Both the position numbers and the translations under genes were made by a program. This document shows, in pieces, positions 1 through 7,238 of a stretch of DNA of 7,238 nt. The notes under the pieces are model-generated. The model searched no databases and was not told the origin of the DNA. It saw only the letters and a program-made list of their open reading frames with translations. Source of the DNA: Methanothrix sp. (GTDB lineage: Archaea; Halobacteriota; Methanosarcinia; Methanotrichales; Methanotrichaceae); the NCBI GenBank assembly GCA_011620785.1, contig WOYM01000028.1, forward strand, positions 1-7,238. The letters are read 5' to 3'. Within the stretch, counting starts at the first letter, position 1; the number at the start of each line of letters is the position of its first letter.

Positions 1-2414
<2,414 letters not shown>

Positions 2415-2453
2415 TAACCATCGCTTGTACGAAAAGCTTTTGGATGAATGATC

Positions 2454-2555
2454 TCAAATCAGCTCTACCTTCCCAGTCGATTTGGCCCTTTCGTATAGAC
2501 TGCTATCCAAAGTCACCAGCGGCACACTTTTTCTCCTGGCATAAGAGATAATCCA
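2454..2555 (-). pseudogene. Remnant of the C-terminal end of a PIN-domain (VapC-like) toxin gene
   Basis: On the minus strand the frame ending at the TGA at 2456-2454 reads W-I-I-S-Y-A-R-R-K-S-V-P-L-V-T-L-D-S-S-L, then about a dozen more residues ending K-V-E-L-I. This matches the usual last third of PIN-domain ribonucleases: a helix ending A-R-R, a buried strand such as 'vpLVTlD' carrying a late acidic residue, then a helix with A and a final 'veli' strand. A TAA at 2558-2556 interrupts the frame just upstream and no start codon exists, so only about 33 codons survive. The first acidic active-site residues and any antitoxin gene are gone. It lies 39 bases before the restriction-enzyme start, on the same strand. 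The call rests on recognising a short pattern, so a chance match is possible. Confidence 0.55.
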
Positions 2556-2628
2556 TTAGGATTGCCCGGTGGGATTGACTGCCGGAGACGGTCCCTCCCC
2601 TGTAATTTTTCCGCAAATGATCGCAGTC

Positions 2629-2651
2629 TTTTAATAGGAATAATTATATTA
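2629..2651 (+). promoter_or_regulatory. Candidate TATA elements for the small plus-strand gene
   Basis: Two AT-rich boxes, TTTTAATAG (2629-2637) and TTATATTA (2644-2651), lie 36-58 bases before the ATG at 2687. Given the usual archaeal spacing of about 25-27 bases from TATA centre to transcript start, they predict starts near 2659 or 2674 and a leader of 13-28 bases. A weak ribosome-site match, GAGGCG (2671-2676), is placed 10 bases before the ATG and would be fully transcribed only from the upstream box. Confidence 0.4.
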
Positions 2652-2686
2652 GCACTTTCGCGAGAAAACCGAGGCGCAGCGGATAA

Positions 2687-3139
2687 ATGCCCAGCACAAA
2701 ATATACCAGAATAGAGATCACTCCCGAGGCTTACAGGGCCCTTGAAGCCGAAGCTATTCTGCAGGAGAAGACACTGAAGAAGCTAGCCTCCGAGCTGATC
2801 TTGCGGGGCATTTCCAAAGAGGCTCTCGATTTTATCAAGAAGGCAGGGGAATCAAAAAAAAGTCGTCGGGCTCTGGACAGCAGCGCCATGGAGAGGGCTA
2901 TTGAGGAGATCGGGGCCACCAGGATGAGCTTCGATCAAACTATTCTGGAGAAGATGCACGATATCATCCAGGATGAGGGCTATTCCGAGGGAATGCTGTA
3001 TGCCGTTCAGAACACCGCCTCCATGCAGAGAGATGAGCTTCACCGGGTGCTGAACATTTGCGAGCGCCACGGCCTGACCAACATTCTGGCCGCGGATATC
3101 ATCCTGAACCTGAACAAGATCGAGTCCAGCACGAGATGA
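2687..3139 (+). CDS. Orphan small protein with ribbon-helix-helix-like N-terminus
   Basis: A 150-residue protein starting at ATG 2687. Residues 6-42 read as a short strand (Y-T-R-I-E-I-T) followed by two helices (P-E-A-Y-R-A-L-E-A-E-A and K-T-L-K-K-L-A-S-E-L-I-L-R-G-I). This is the pattern of the ribbon-helix-helix DNA-binding fold seen in VapB/CopG-type antitoxins and small repressors. A basic linker (K51-R61) leads to a mostly helical C-terminal part (about 67-145) that I do not recognise. It is longer than a typical antitoxin, and no toxin gene follows: the next genes run convergently on the minus strand, with 26 bases between. It lacks a signal peptide and membrane segments, so it is cytoplasmic. 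The DNA-binding role is inferred from the N-terminal pattern only; target and partner are unknown. A run of eight A's (2854-2861) lies at the junction of the two parts. Confidence 0.8.
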   Translation: MPSTKYTRIEITPEAYRALEAEAILQEKTLKKLASELILRGISKEALDFIKKAGESKKSRRALDSSAMERAIEEIGATRMSFDQTILEKMHDIIQDEGYSEGMLYAVQNTASMQRDELHRVLNICERHGLTNILAADIILNLNKIESSTR

Positions 3140-3165
3140 GAATTTGATCAAAATCGGCTCAGGGA

Positions 3166-3360
3166 TTATGTATCTTTGCCCGCACTCTGCCCATCAACCT
3201 GTTCCCTTTTGGCCAGGCCAAGGCCGATGAACATCAATGGCGCCCCCAGTGTGACCCAGAGCCCTGCCTGCATGCTCCTAATGTAGCCGAGGGCCCAGTC
3301 GGCTGCCTCTATCTGCATCGCCTCTTTCAATCCATACCAGATCAGGACCACTCCTATCAT
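3166..3360 (-). pseudogene. Membrane fragment resembling the C-terminal tail of a PAP2-family phosphatase
   Basis: From ATG 3360 this encodes 64 residues with two hydrophobic segments: about residues 1-11 (M-I-G-V-V-L-I-W-Y-G-L) and about 31-50 (A-G-L-W-V-T-L-G-A-P-L-M-F-I-G-L-G-L-A). The frame stays open upstream to a TAA near 3531, and the codons just before the ATG give H-P-L-S-R-R-L-V-R-Y-L-L-G, which continues the same membrane pattern, so the real relic probably begins around 3395. 'RRLVRYLLG…GLWVTLGAP' is the style of the helices that follow the catalytic core in some PAP2 membrane phosphatases. None of the PAP2 catalytic motifs (KxxxxxxRP, SGH, SRxxxxxHxxxD) is present here or in the preceding ORF. 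It overlaps that ORF by four bases (ATGA). It could instead be an intact small coupled membrane gene, or the second half of one frameshifted gene. Confidence 0.45.
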
Positions 3361-3542
3361 TCCCAGGAGATAGCGGACCAGACGCCTGGATAGTGGATGG
3401 GCTCTCCAGTTGCGGCCAGAGCATTGGCCTCCCAGGCAGAGGGCATCTGCCAGGCACCCATGCCGGCCAGGCTCAGGAGATAAAGGGCGATGATAGCAAG
3501 AGATGCCAGGGTTGCGAGCAGGATCTGTCCTTTAAGATTCAT
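3357..3542 (-). CDS. Short hypothetical single-pass membrane protein, possibly the 5' part of a frameshifted gene
   Basis: A 61-residue ORF starting at ATG 3542, which overlaps the last 11 bases of the mechanosensitive-channel gene in another frame, so translation could be coupled. Residues 1-5 (M-N-L-K-G) are followed by one hydrophobic helix, about 6-29 (I-L-L-A-T-L-A-S-L-A-I-I-A-L-Y-L-L), then a polar tail ending I-S-W-E. The orientation looks like N-in with a short external tail. The tail after about residue 50 looks less protein-like than the alternative frame, which carries the membrane-type R-R-L-V-R-Y-L-L-G. One frame change around 3395 would join the two ORFs into a protein of roughly 115 residues. 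I do not recognise a family for this N-terminal part. Whether the break is real or a sequencing error cannot be told from the window. Confidence 0.5.
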   Translation of the reverse strand: MNLKGQILLATLASLAIIALYLLSLAGMGAWQMPSAWEANALAATGEPIHYPGVWSAISWE

Positions 3543-4611
3543 TCTTACGATCTTCTAGCCGAAGACCTCCCGGTAGAAGCTCGCTGCTCTCTGGGGATTC
3601 TCTGCCATTGGCTTGCTCCTCTTCCTGAGAGTGACCATTCTCCGGTCCTGGACAAGATGATGCATCGACCGGCTGCTTCATGATTATGACATTCTGATAT
3701 GGGTACGGAATCTCAATTCCCTCTGCATTAAACCTCTTTTTGATTGCTTCCCTTATTTCACATCCGGTTTCATATGACACACTCCTGCTGGGAACATAAA
3801 AGGTCAGGCGCAGATTAACGGCAAAGTCTCCCAGCTCAGTGAGGCGGACATTGATCTCTTTATCCTTCAATACATGGGGATGTCTTTTGGTCTCCTCTAT
3901 GATTATGCTCCGAGCCTTATCGATATCTGAAGAGTAACCTATACCGAAATCCACCGGCCAGACGATCACAGGATTGTTGAAGCTCCAGTTCACAATAGAG
4001 TCAGAACCCATAATCTTATTTGGGACAATTACCCTCCGCTCATCCCAGGTGCATATTATCGTATGGCGCAGGGTTATATCCTCGATATGGCCGTACTCGC
4101 CCGCGAAGTCGACGTAGTCGCCAATGCGTATGGGCTTGAAGATGGCCAGGAAGATCCCGGATATTATATTGGACAGGGAGTCTTGGGCGGCAAAACCGAT
4201 GGCCAGGGTTACCACACCAGCGCCGGCCAGCATGGCGATGGCGATTCTGTTCAGGGAGGGGATCAGGAGTATGATCATCAAGATGCCGATGGAATATATC
4301 GCGGCAACGATTAGCCTGCGGGTCAAGGCATGGGTGGTCTCATCAAACTCCTTGCCAAGCCGGCTGGATTCCATAATTTTAGGGATATGCTTCTCCAGCA
4401 GTTCATTGACCAACCTGGCGATAAGTAACGTTAAGATGATAATTATAGATATGGATATGATGGTCGAGATAATGTACCATATGTTCTCTGCCAGGGCGCT
4501 TCCAATATAACGTATATATACATATTTTATTATTGATATAATATCCTCTGCAGGACCTCGTCCGGTCAATTGGGAGGAGAACTCAGGAATATCTGCAAAG
4601 GGAAAGGCCAT
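3532..4611 (-). CDS. MscS-family small-conductance mechanosensitive ion channel
   Basis: A 359-residue membrane channel that would open under membrane tension to release solutes during osmotic downshock. Three hydrophobic segments are visible: about 44-66, 99-119 and 122-160. The third is the pore-lining helix, rich in Ala and Gly (A-G-A-G-V-V-T-L-A-I-G-F-A-A-Q-D), followed by the family hallmark F-K-P-I-R-I-G-D-Y-V (158-167). The beta domain (about 165-215, including V194-I-V-P-N-K and the N-W-S-F-N-N stretch) and the C-terminal alpha/beta domain to about residue 312 are complete; E-I-P-Y-P-Y-Q (300-306) is typical of its end. Residues 316-359 form an acidic, Ser/Glu/Pro-rich tail that looks disordered. 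It starts at ATG 4611, with its own TATA element upstream and no ribosome site, so the mRNA may be leaderless. Its 3' end overlaps the next small membrane ORF by 11 bases. Confidence 0.95.
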   Translation of the reverse strand: MAFPFADIPEFSSQLTGRGPAEDIISIIKYVYIRYIGSALAENIWYIISTIISISIIIILTLLIARLVNELLEKHIPKIMESSRLGKEFDETTHALTRRLIVAAIYSIGILMIILLIPSLNRIAIAMLAGAGVVTLAIGFAAQDSLSNIISGIFLAIFKPIRIGDYVDFAGEYGHIEDITLRHTIICTWDERRVIVPNKIMGSDSIVNWSFNNPVIVWPVDFGIGYSSDIDKARSIIIEETKRHPHVLKDKEINVRLTELGDFAVNLRLTFYVPSRSVSYETGCEIREAIKKRFNAEGIEIPYPYQNVIIMKQPVDASSCPGPENGHSQEEEQANGRESPESSELLPGGLRLEDRKNES

Positions 4612-4634
4612 AAACCAGATTTCGACATCTGCAA

Positions 4635-4642
4635 TACATAAA
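4635..4642 (-). promoter_or_regulatory. TATA box of the mechanosensitive-channel gene (predicted leaderless)
   Basis: On the minus strand the sequence reads ACAAACC-TTTATGTA, a good TATA box with an A-rich BRE-like element before it. Its centre is about 27 bases from the ATG at 4611, so the predicted transcript start coincides with the start codon. The absence of any GGAGG-like site in front of the ATG agrees with a leaderless mRNA. Confidence 0.55.
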
Positions 4643-4686
4643 GGTTTGTGTCATCCAGGCTTCCGCCGGGTCGCAAGCTGCAACCT

Positions 4687-4710
4687 AAAAAATGGATGGA
4701 AATCCTTTCC
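4687..4710 (-). terminator. Probable transcription terminator of the ABC ATPase gene
   Basis: About 13 bases after the ATPase stop codon, the minus strand carries a small hairpin GGAAA-GGA-TTTCC (4710-4698) and, five bases on, a run of six T's (4692-4687). Archaeal terminators depend mainly on the T-run; the short hairpin may add to it. It also separates this unit from the channel promoter just downstream. Confidence 0.45.
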
Positions 4711-4722
4711 GGCTGGATGCAG

Positions 4723-5508
4723 CTAATCGCATACAGCCGCTTCTGCCAGCGAGCGCAGCGGCACCACATAAGGCCGTCCCATAGCGTTCATGACCATGGC
4801 CTCTATGCCGTAGACCTGGCCGATATTGACCTCATTGAGAAGCGCCTTCGGCTCTCCTGCGGCATAGACCTTGCCGTCCTTGAGCATCACCAGTTTATCT
4901 GAAAAGCGGGAGGCCAAGTTGAGGTCATGGATGGCCATCACTGCGGAGATCTTCTTCTCCTTGACCAGGCTGCTCACCGTCTCCATCACCTCTAGCTGAT
5001 GGAGCATATCCAGGTTGGATGTGGGCTCGTCCAGGAGCAGGACTGCCGGTTCCTGGGCCAGAGCACGGGCGATGAGCACCTTCTGTTTCTGGCCGCCAGA
5101 GAGCTGGGAGAAGTCACGCATGGCCAGGTCTTCCAGATGCAGCCTCTCCAAGACCTCAGCCACCTTATCCAGGTCTGAATCCTGTACCCTCCAGCCGATA
5201 TGAGGCCTTCTGCCCATGAGGACGGTATCAAAGACGGTTGTGGCCAGGGGGGTGGAGCTGGATTGGGGCACATAGCCGATCTGCCTGGCTACCTCCTGCC
5301 GGCTCATCCTTTCTATCTCCTGGCCGTCCATGAGGATGCTGCCCTTGGGCTTGAGGATGCGGTCCATGCACTTTATAAGGGTGGTCTTTCCCGAGCCGTT
5401 TGGCCCCACCAGGCTCAAGATCTCTGAGCTCTTCACAATGATGTTTACTCCATCGAGTATCTTATGGCTGTTGTAGCCGAATACGAGGTTCTTGATCGTG
5501 ATTTCCAC
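4723..5508 (-). CDS. ABC transporter ATP-binding subunit, iron-siderophore/cobalamin (FecE/BtuD-like) family
   Basis: A cytoplasmic ATPase that would power a membrane permease importing iron chelates, haem or cobalamin. All hallmarks are intact (numbered from the GTG at 5508, 261 residues): Walker A G35-P-N-G-S-G-K-T-T43, Q-loop Y-V-P-Q82, signature L-S-G-G-Q (136-140), Walker B V-L-L-L-D-E-P-T (156-163) and switch histidine H194. The [10 protein letters not shown] segment after the Q-loop is typical of the FecE/BtuD group. I chose the GTG because AAAGGAGG (5526-5519) lies 10 bases ahead of it; a TTG at 5511 is equally plausible with 7-base spacing. The frame also has an ATG at 5559, but that has no ribosome site and would add 17 residues not needed by the fold. 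No permease or substrate-binding protein lies on either side, so the exact substrate is unknown. Confidence 0.93.
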   Translation of the reverse strand: MEITIKNLVFGYNSHKILDGVNIIVKSSEILSLVGPNGSGKTTLIKCMDRILKPKGSILMDGQEIERMSRQEVARQIGYVPQSSSTPLATTVFDTVLMGRRPHIGWRVQDSDLDKVAEVLERLHLEDLAMRDFSQLSGGQKQKVLIARALAQEPAVLLLDEPTSNLDMLHQLEVMETVSSLVKEKKISAVMAIHDLNLASRFSDKLVMLKDGKVYAAGEPKALLNEVNIGQVYGIEAMVMNAMGRPYVVPLRSLAEAAVCD

Positions 5509-5518
5509 CAAGGGGCTG

Positions 5519-5526
5519 CCTCCTTT
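5519..5526 (-). promoter_or_regulatory. Strong Shine-Dalgarno site deciding the ATPase start
   Basis: AAAGGAGG on the minus strand is a near-perfect match to the anti-Shine-Dalgarno sequence. It lies 7 bases before TTG 5511 and 10 before GTG 5508. It sits inside the reading frame if translation began at ATG 5559, so it argues for the shorter protein with a non-ATG start. Confidence 0.65.
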
Positions 5527-5702
5527 GAATATCGGATATCTGAAGACGATGCGGCGCACATCTCAGATGAAACGCATCAGGATAATCTTCTGTGATCGAT
5601 TTTGTTAATATCTATTTCCCAATTCATGCTATCTATTATGGATAAATAGCTGTTGGTGTATGGATGGAGTTTCGCAAAAACATCTCATTGTAAATGGATT
5701 TC

Positions 5703-5732
5703 ATGATAGATGATTATGGTATCATATATCAT
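5703..5732. promoter_or_regulatory. Mirrored array of four ATGAT/ATCAT half-sites, candidate operator
   Basis: The sequence reads ATGAT-2-ATGAT-6-ATCAT-2-ATCAT: two direct copies of a 5-base half-site and then two copies of its reverse complement, with equal spacing on both arms (7-base period). A fifth half-site, ATCAT, is at 5753-5757. The right arm overlaps a TATA-like ATATATGAT on the minus strand. The geometry fits two dimers of a helix-turn-helix or metalloregulator binding side by side upstream of the ATPase gene. The half-sites recall Fur-type boxes, but the spacing differs, so no regulator is named. Confidence 0.45.
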
Positions 5733-5789
5733 TTATGCGCTGATCTCCGATAATCATGAACATAAGATGTTAGCGCGGCCGAATTCTAG

Positions 5790-5835
5790 TATCAGAAAAT
5801 ATTATTAATTATGAAAAAAATAATATTTATTGATA
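5790..5835. repeat. 46-bp interrupted palindrome, AT-rich
   Basis: TATCA (5790-5794) and AAATATTATT (5797-5806) face their exact reverse complements AATAATATTT (5819-5828) and TGATA (5831-5835). Two unpaired positions lie between the blocks of each arm, and the loop is 12 bases (5807-5818). That is 15 paired positions. It could be a dimer-binding operator or a weak RNA hairpin near the 3' end of the secreted-protein transcript. Its low GC content makes a chance origin more likely than for a GC-rich repeat. Confidence 0.55.
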
Positions 5836-5879
5836 ACGCCTCCTTGGTTGAAAATCGGGATGCTCACTTCTTAATTTTT

Positions 5880-5886
5880 AAAAAAA
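5880..5886 (-). terminator. Candidate T-run terminator of the secreted-protein gene
   Basis: Seven consecutive T's on the minus strand, 27 bases after the stop codon of the secreted-protein gene. T-runs of this length are typical archaeal termination signals. No GC-rich hairpin precedes it. Confidence 0.4.
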
Positions 5887-5912
5887 TTGAGTTATAAATA
5901 ATTAGACATCTG

Positions 5913-7085
5913 TCAATGATATGGTGTGACTATTCCATAGACAGTGGTGCCTGGTGGCACATTTATGATCTTCTGCACTCCCCTTTCGAAGAAAATATCC
6001 TTCGGGTAATTGTGCTCTCCATCGAAGACCCTGATGTTATGGATCATTCCGCCCACCACCTTGAACTTGAAGACACCATCCAGAAGATCGCCACCGGTTC
6101 CCTCTTTGCCAATGAGAACTCCGTCCACATAGACATCATAGCCCTTCAAGGTGGTCTGGATGGTCACCGGGGTATCTCCCGCAACAATTGCAGGCACGGC
6201 AGGCTTTGCCGCCACAGCAGCCGGGTATTGGGTGGTGCTGCTGGCAGAGGTAGTCTGCTGGGCTGTTCCGCTGTATGTCTGCATGACGCTTCCTGGGGCT
6301 CCGGCTCCAGGGGGCATCTGTACCGCCTGCGTAGGCTGTACGGTTTGTGTGGCCTGCACTCCAGAGGCTGCAGGATTGTTGGTGGATGGTGGCATATCAG
6401 CTGCCACTGTCGTCTGCTGGGCTGGAGGGGCCTGGCTGATCACATCGATGATGATGGCGTTGCTGGGCTGATTATTGAGCACAAAGAGGAGAATGTGCCT
6501 GCCCACCTCATCAGCCTTGAAGTTCAGGCTGTTGTATCCGGGGTAGAGGTCCAGACGCTTGCTGGTGATATTGAGGGAGTTGCTCTGAAGGATCCAATAG
6601 TAGTCCGCCTGGCCGCCCACGGGGGCAAAGGCGATGAACTGAATGCCGGATCCCGCAGGAACAATGGCATACTGGGACCAGTCAGCTCCTTTCTGAATCC
6701 AGAGCTCATTTCCTCTGCTGGCTGCCATCGCAGATTGGTACTGGGTATATGCGATCTCCTTGCCGCTGCCAAAGTATATCCGGGAAGGAACATTTTGAGT
6801 CACATCGATCTTCACCGGAGCGAAGGTCTTGGCCACAGGGACTGTGCTCTCCATATAGAACTCGGAAAAGAAGGTGGTGGCGGTGCTGACATCCTCGAAC
6901 TCCGGGCCAAACCAGAAACCCTCCCCACCTTCGGCGCCGAATCCAAACAGGCTCTTGACGAATTCTTCATCGAAGCCAGTCTCGGAGACCTCCATGGACT
7001 GCGATATGGATACATCATATCCAGCTGCCACTCCCAATCCCATGACCAGGGCCAAGAGACATAAGCATAAGCAATTGAATCTCAA
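5913..7085 (-). CDS. Secreted two-domain protein with Pro/Thr/Gln linker and PEGA-like C-terminal domain
   Basis: A 390-residue exported protein of unknown function. Residues 1-22 form a signal peptide (R2, hydrophobic C5-G18, likely cut near A-A-G22/Y23). A Gly/Glu/Phe-rich segment (about 30-75) is followed by a beta-rich domain, about 90-216, with G-N-E-L-W-I-Q, W-S-Q-Y-A-I-V-P and Y-Y-W-I-L. Residues 217-305 are a low-complexity Pro/Thr/Gln/Ala linker. Residues about 308-378 resemble a PEGA surface domain (K-G-Y-D-V-Y-V-D-G-V-L-I-G-K, then short strands). Its only cysteines are in the signal peptide, and there is no C-terminal membrane anchor, so it is released or held by binding. One N-glycosylation sequon, N172-I-T, is present. 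The start is TTG 7085: TAG lies directly before it in frame, and GAGGTG sits 6 bases upstream. A cell-envelope or sheath role is only inferred. An antisense ORF of similar length is a codon-register shadow. Confidence 0.85.
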   Translation of the reverse strand: MRFNCLCLCLLALVMGLGVAAGYDVSISQSMEVSETGFDEEFVKSLFGFGAEGGEGFWFGPEFEDVSTATTFFSEFYMESTVPVAKTFAPVKIDVTQNVPSRIYFGSGKEIAYTQYQSAMAASRGNELWIQKGADWSQYAIVPAGSGIQFIAFAPVGGQADYYWILQSNSLNITSKRLDLYPGYNSLNFKADEVGRHILLFVLNNQPSNAIIIDVISQAPPAQQTTVAADMPPSTNNPAASGVQATQTVQPTQAVQMPPGAGAPGSVMQTYSGTAQQTTSASSTTQYPAAVAAKPAVPAIVAGDTPVTIQTTLKGYDVYVDGVLIGKEGTGGDLLDGVFKFKVVGGMIHNIRVFDGEHNYPKDIFFERGVQKIINVPPGTTVYGIVTPYH

Positions 7086-7091
7086 CTATTG

Positions 7092-7097
7092 CACCTC
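7092..7097 (-). promoter_or_regulatory. Shine-Dalgarno site for the TTG start of the secreted protein
   Basis: GAGGTG on the minus strand, 6 bases ahead of TTG 7085. An in-frame TAG (7088-7086) sits directly before that codon, so no longer version is possible. The next in-frame ATG, at residue 15, would destroy the signal peptide. The site therefore supports a rare start codon. Confidence 0.65.
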
Positions 7098-7117
7098 AAT
7101 AAAAACTGACTGGGCTT

Positions 7118-7131
7118 GTATCTATTTAGCC
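7118..7131 (-). promoter_or_regulatory. Candidate TATA element for the secreted-protein gene
   Basis: The minus strand reads GGCTAAATAGATAC. The AAATAGATA core is centred near 7123, predicting a transcript start near 7097 and a leader of about a dozen bases that just includes the GAGGTG ribosome site. Nothing else recognisable was seen between here and the right edge. Confidence 0.4.
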
Positions 7132-7238
7132 TTAAGTCTTGTATCAGGCTCATCTGAATATCATGGAAGAGAAAAAGAGTTATGGTTCCTCGCTATATCA
7201 AGTGGGTAGATTGAATTGCAATTTTCCAAGTCTAAGAT

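Larger units (their letters stand above)
5560..5912. other. AT-rich gene-free stretch between the secreted protein and the ABC ATPase
   Basis: No credible coding region on either strand. It should hold the end of the secreted-protein transcript (T-run at 5886-5880 on the minus strand) and the control region of the ATPase gene. TATA-like candidates on the minus strand are AGATATTA (about 5605-5613), CTATTTATCC (about 5640-5650) and ATATATGAT (about 5721-5730). I cannot tell which is used. Two conspicuous symmetric elements, listed separately, occupy 5703-5732 and 5790-5835, and an 8-base inverted pair TTCATGAT (5700-5707)/ATCATGAA (5753-5760) surrounds the first. Confidence 0.6.

Noticed and set aside
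2852..3151. A 99-codon minus-strand ORF opposite the orphan regulator
   Set aside because: Antisense shadow. The plus-strand frame has a recognisable fold pattern and upstream signals.
3143..3152. Perfect 10-base palindrome TTTGATCAAA between convergent genes
   Set aside because: Too short and AT-rich to stand out from chance. No T-run next to it makes it a terminator.
4124..4510. A 128-codon plus-strand ORF, rich in Met and Ile, inside the channel gene
   Set aside because: Shadow of the MscS coding frame; no independent start signals.
5702..5735. Reading the mirrored ATGAT array as a classical Fur box
   Set aside because: The half-sites resemble it, but the central spacing is 6 rather than the 7 of the 7-1-7 Fur arrangement, so no Fur assignment is made.
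5916..7064. A 382-codon plus-strand ORF opposite the secreted-protein gene
   Set aside because: It is in exact antisense codon register with the real gene. It stays open because that gene rarely uses TTA, CTA or TCA codons. It has no ribosome site, signal peptide or family pattern.

Overview
The window looks like chromosomal DNA of a methanogenic euryarchaeon, possibly the Methanothrix (Methanosaeta) lineage. This placement is an inference. It rests on archaeal-style TATA elements close to start codons, at least one apparently leaderless gene, strong GGAGG/GAGGTG ribosome sites ahead of non-ATG starts, and the general style of the proteins. No rRNA, tRNA, CRISPR array, insertion sequence or replication origin was seen.

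Layout. (1) Positions 1-2414, minus strand: the first 804 codons of a large single-chain restriction-modification enzyme (type IIG/Eco57I-like) whose C-terminus lies beyond the left edge. Just upstream of it (2454-2555) is the degraded 3' end of a PIN-domain toxin gene. (2) Positions 2687-3139, plus strand: a small orphan protein with a ribbon-helix-helix-like N-terminus. Together with (1) this forms an accessory, defence-flavoured stretch. (3) Positions 3166-4611, minus strand: an MscS-family mechanosensitive channel followed by two short overlapping membrane ORFs. The second of these resembles the C-terminal tail of a PAP2-type membrane phosphatase without its catalytic part, so this is probably a decayed or frameshifted gene. 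(4) Positions 4723-5508, minus strand: an iron/cobalamin-type (FecE/BtuD-like) ABC transporter ATPase, with no permease or binding protein beside it. (5) Positions 5560-5912: an AT-rich gene-free stretch with a mirrored array of ATGAT/ATCAT half-sites and a 46-bp interrupted palindrome. (6) Positions 5913-7085, minus strand: a secreted protein with a beta-rich N-terminal region, a Pro/Thr/Gln linker and a PEGA-like C-terminal domain.

Most genes run on the minus strand, but no multi-gene pathway is evident. The channel and its two small followers may be translationally coupled. The ABC ATPase and the secreted protein each appear to have their own start signals. The restriction enzyme, the toxin relic and the orphan small protein are typical of a region with gene turnover. 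I do not see a clearly new multi-gene system. The parts most worth a second look are the mirrored operator-like array, the secreted two-domain protein and the two gene relics.
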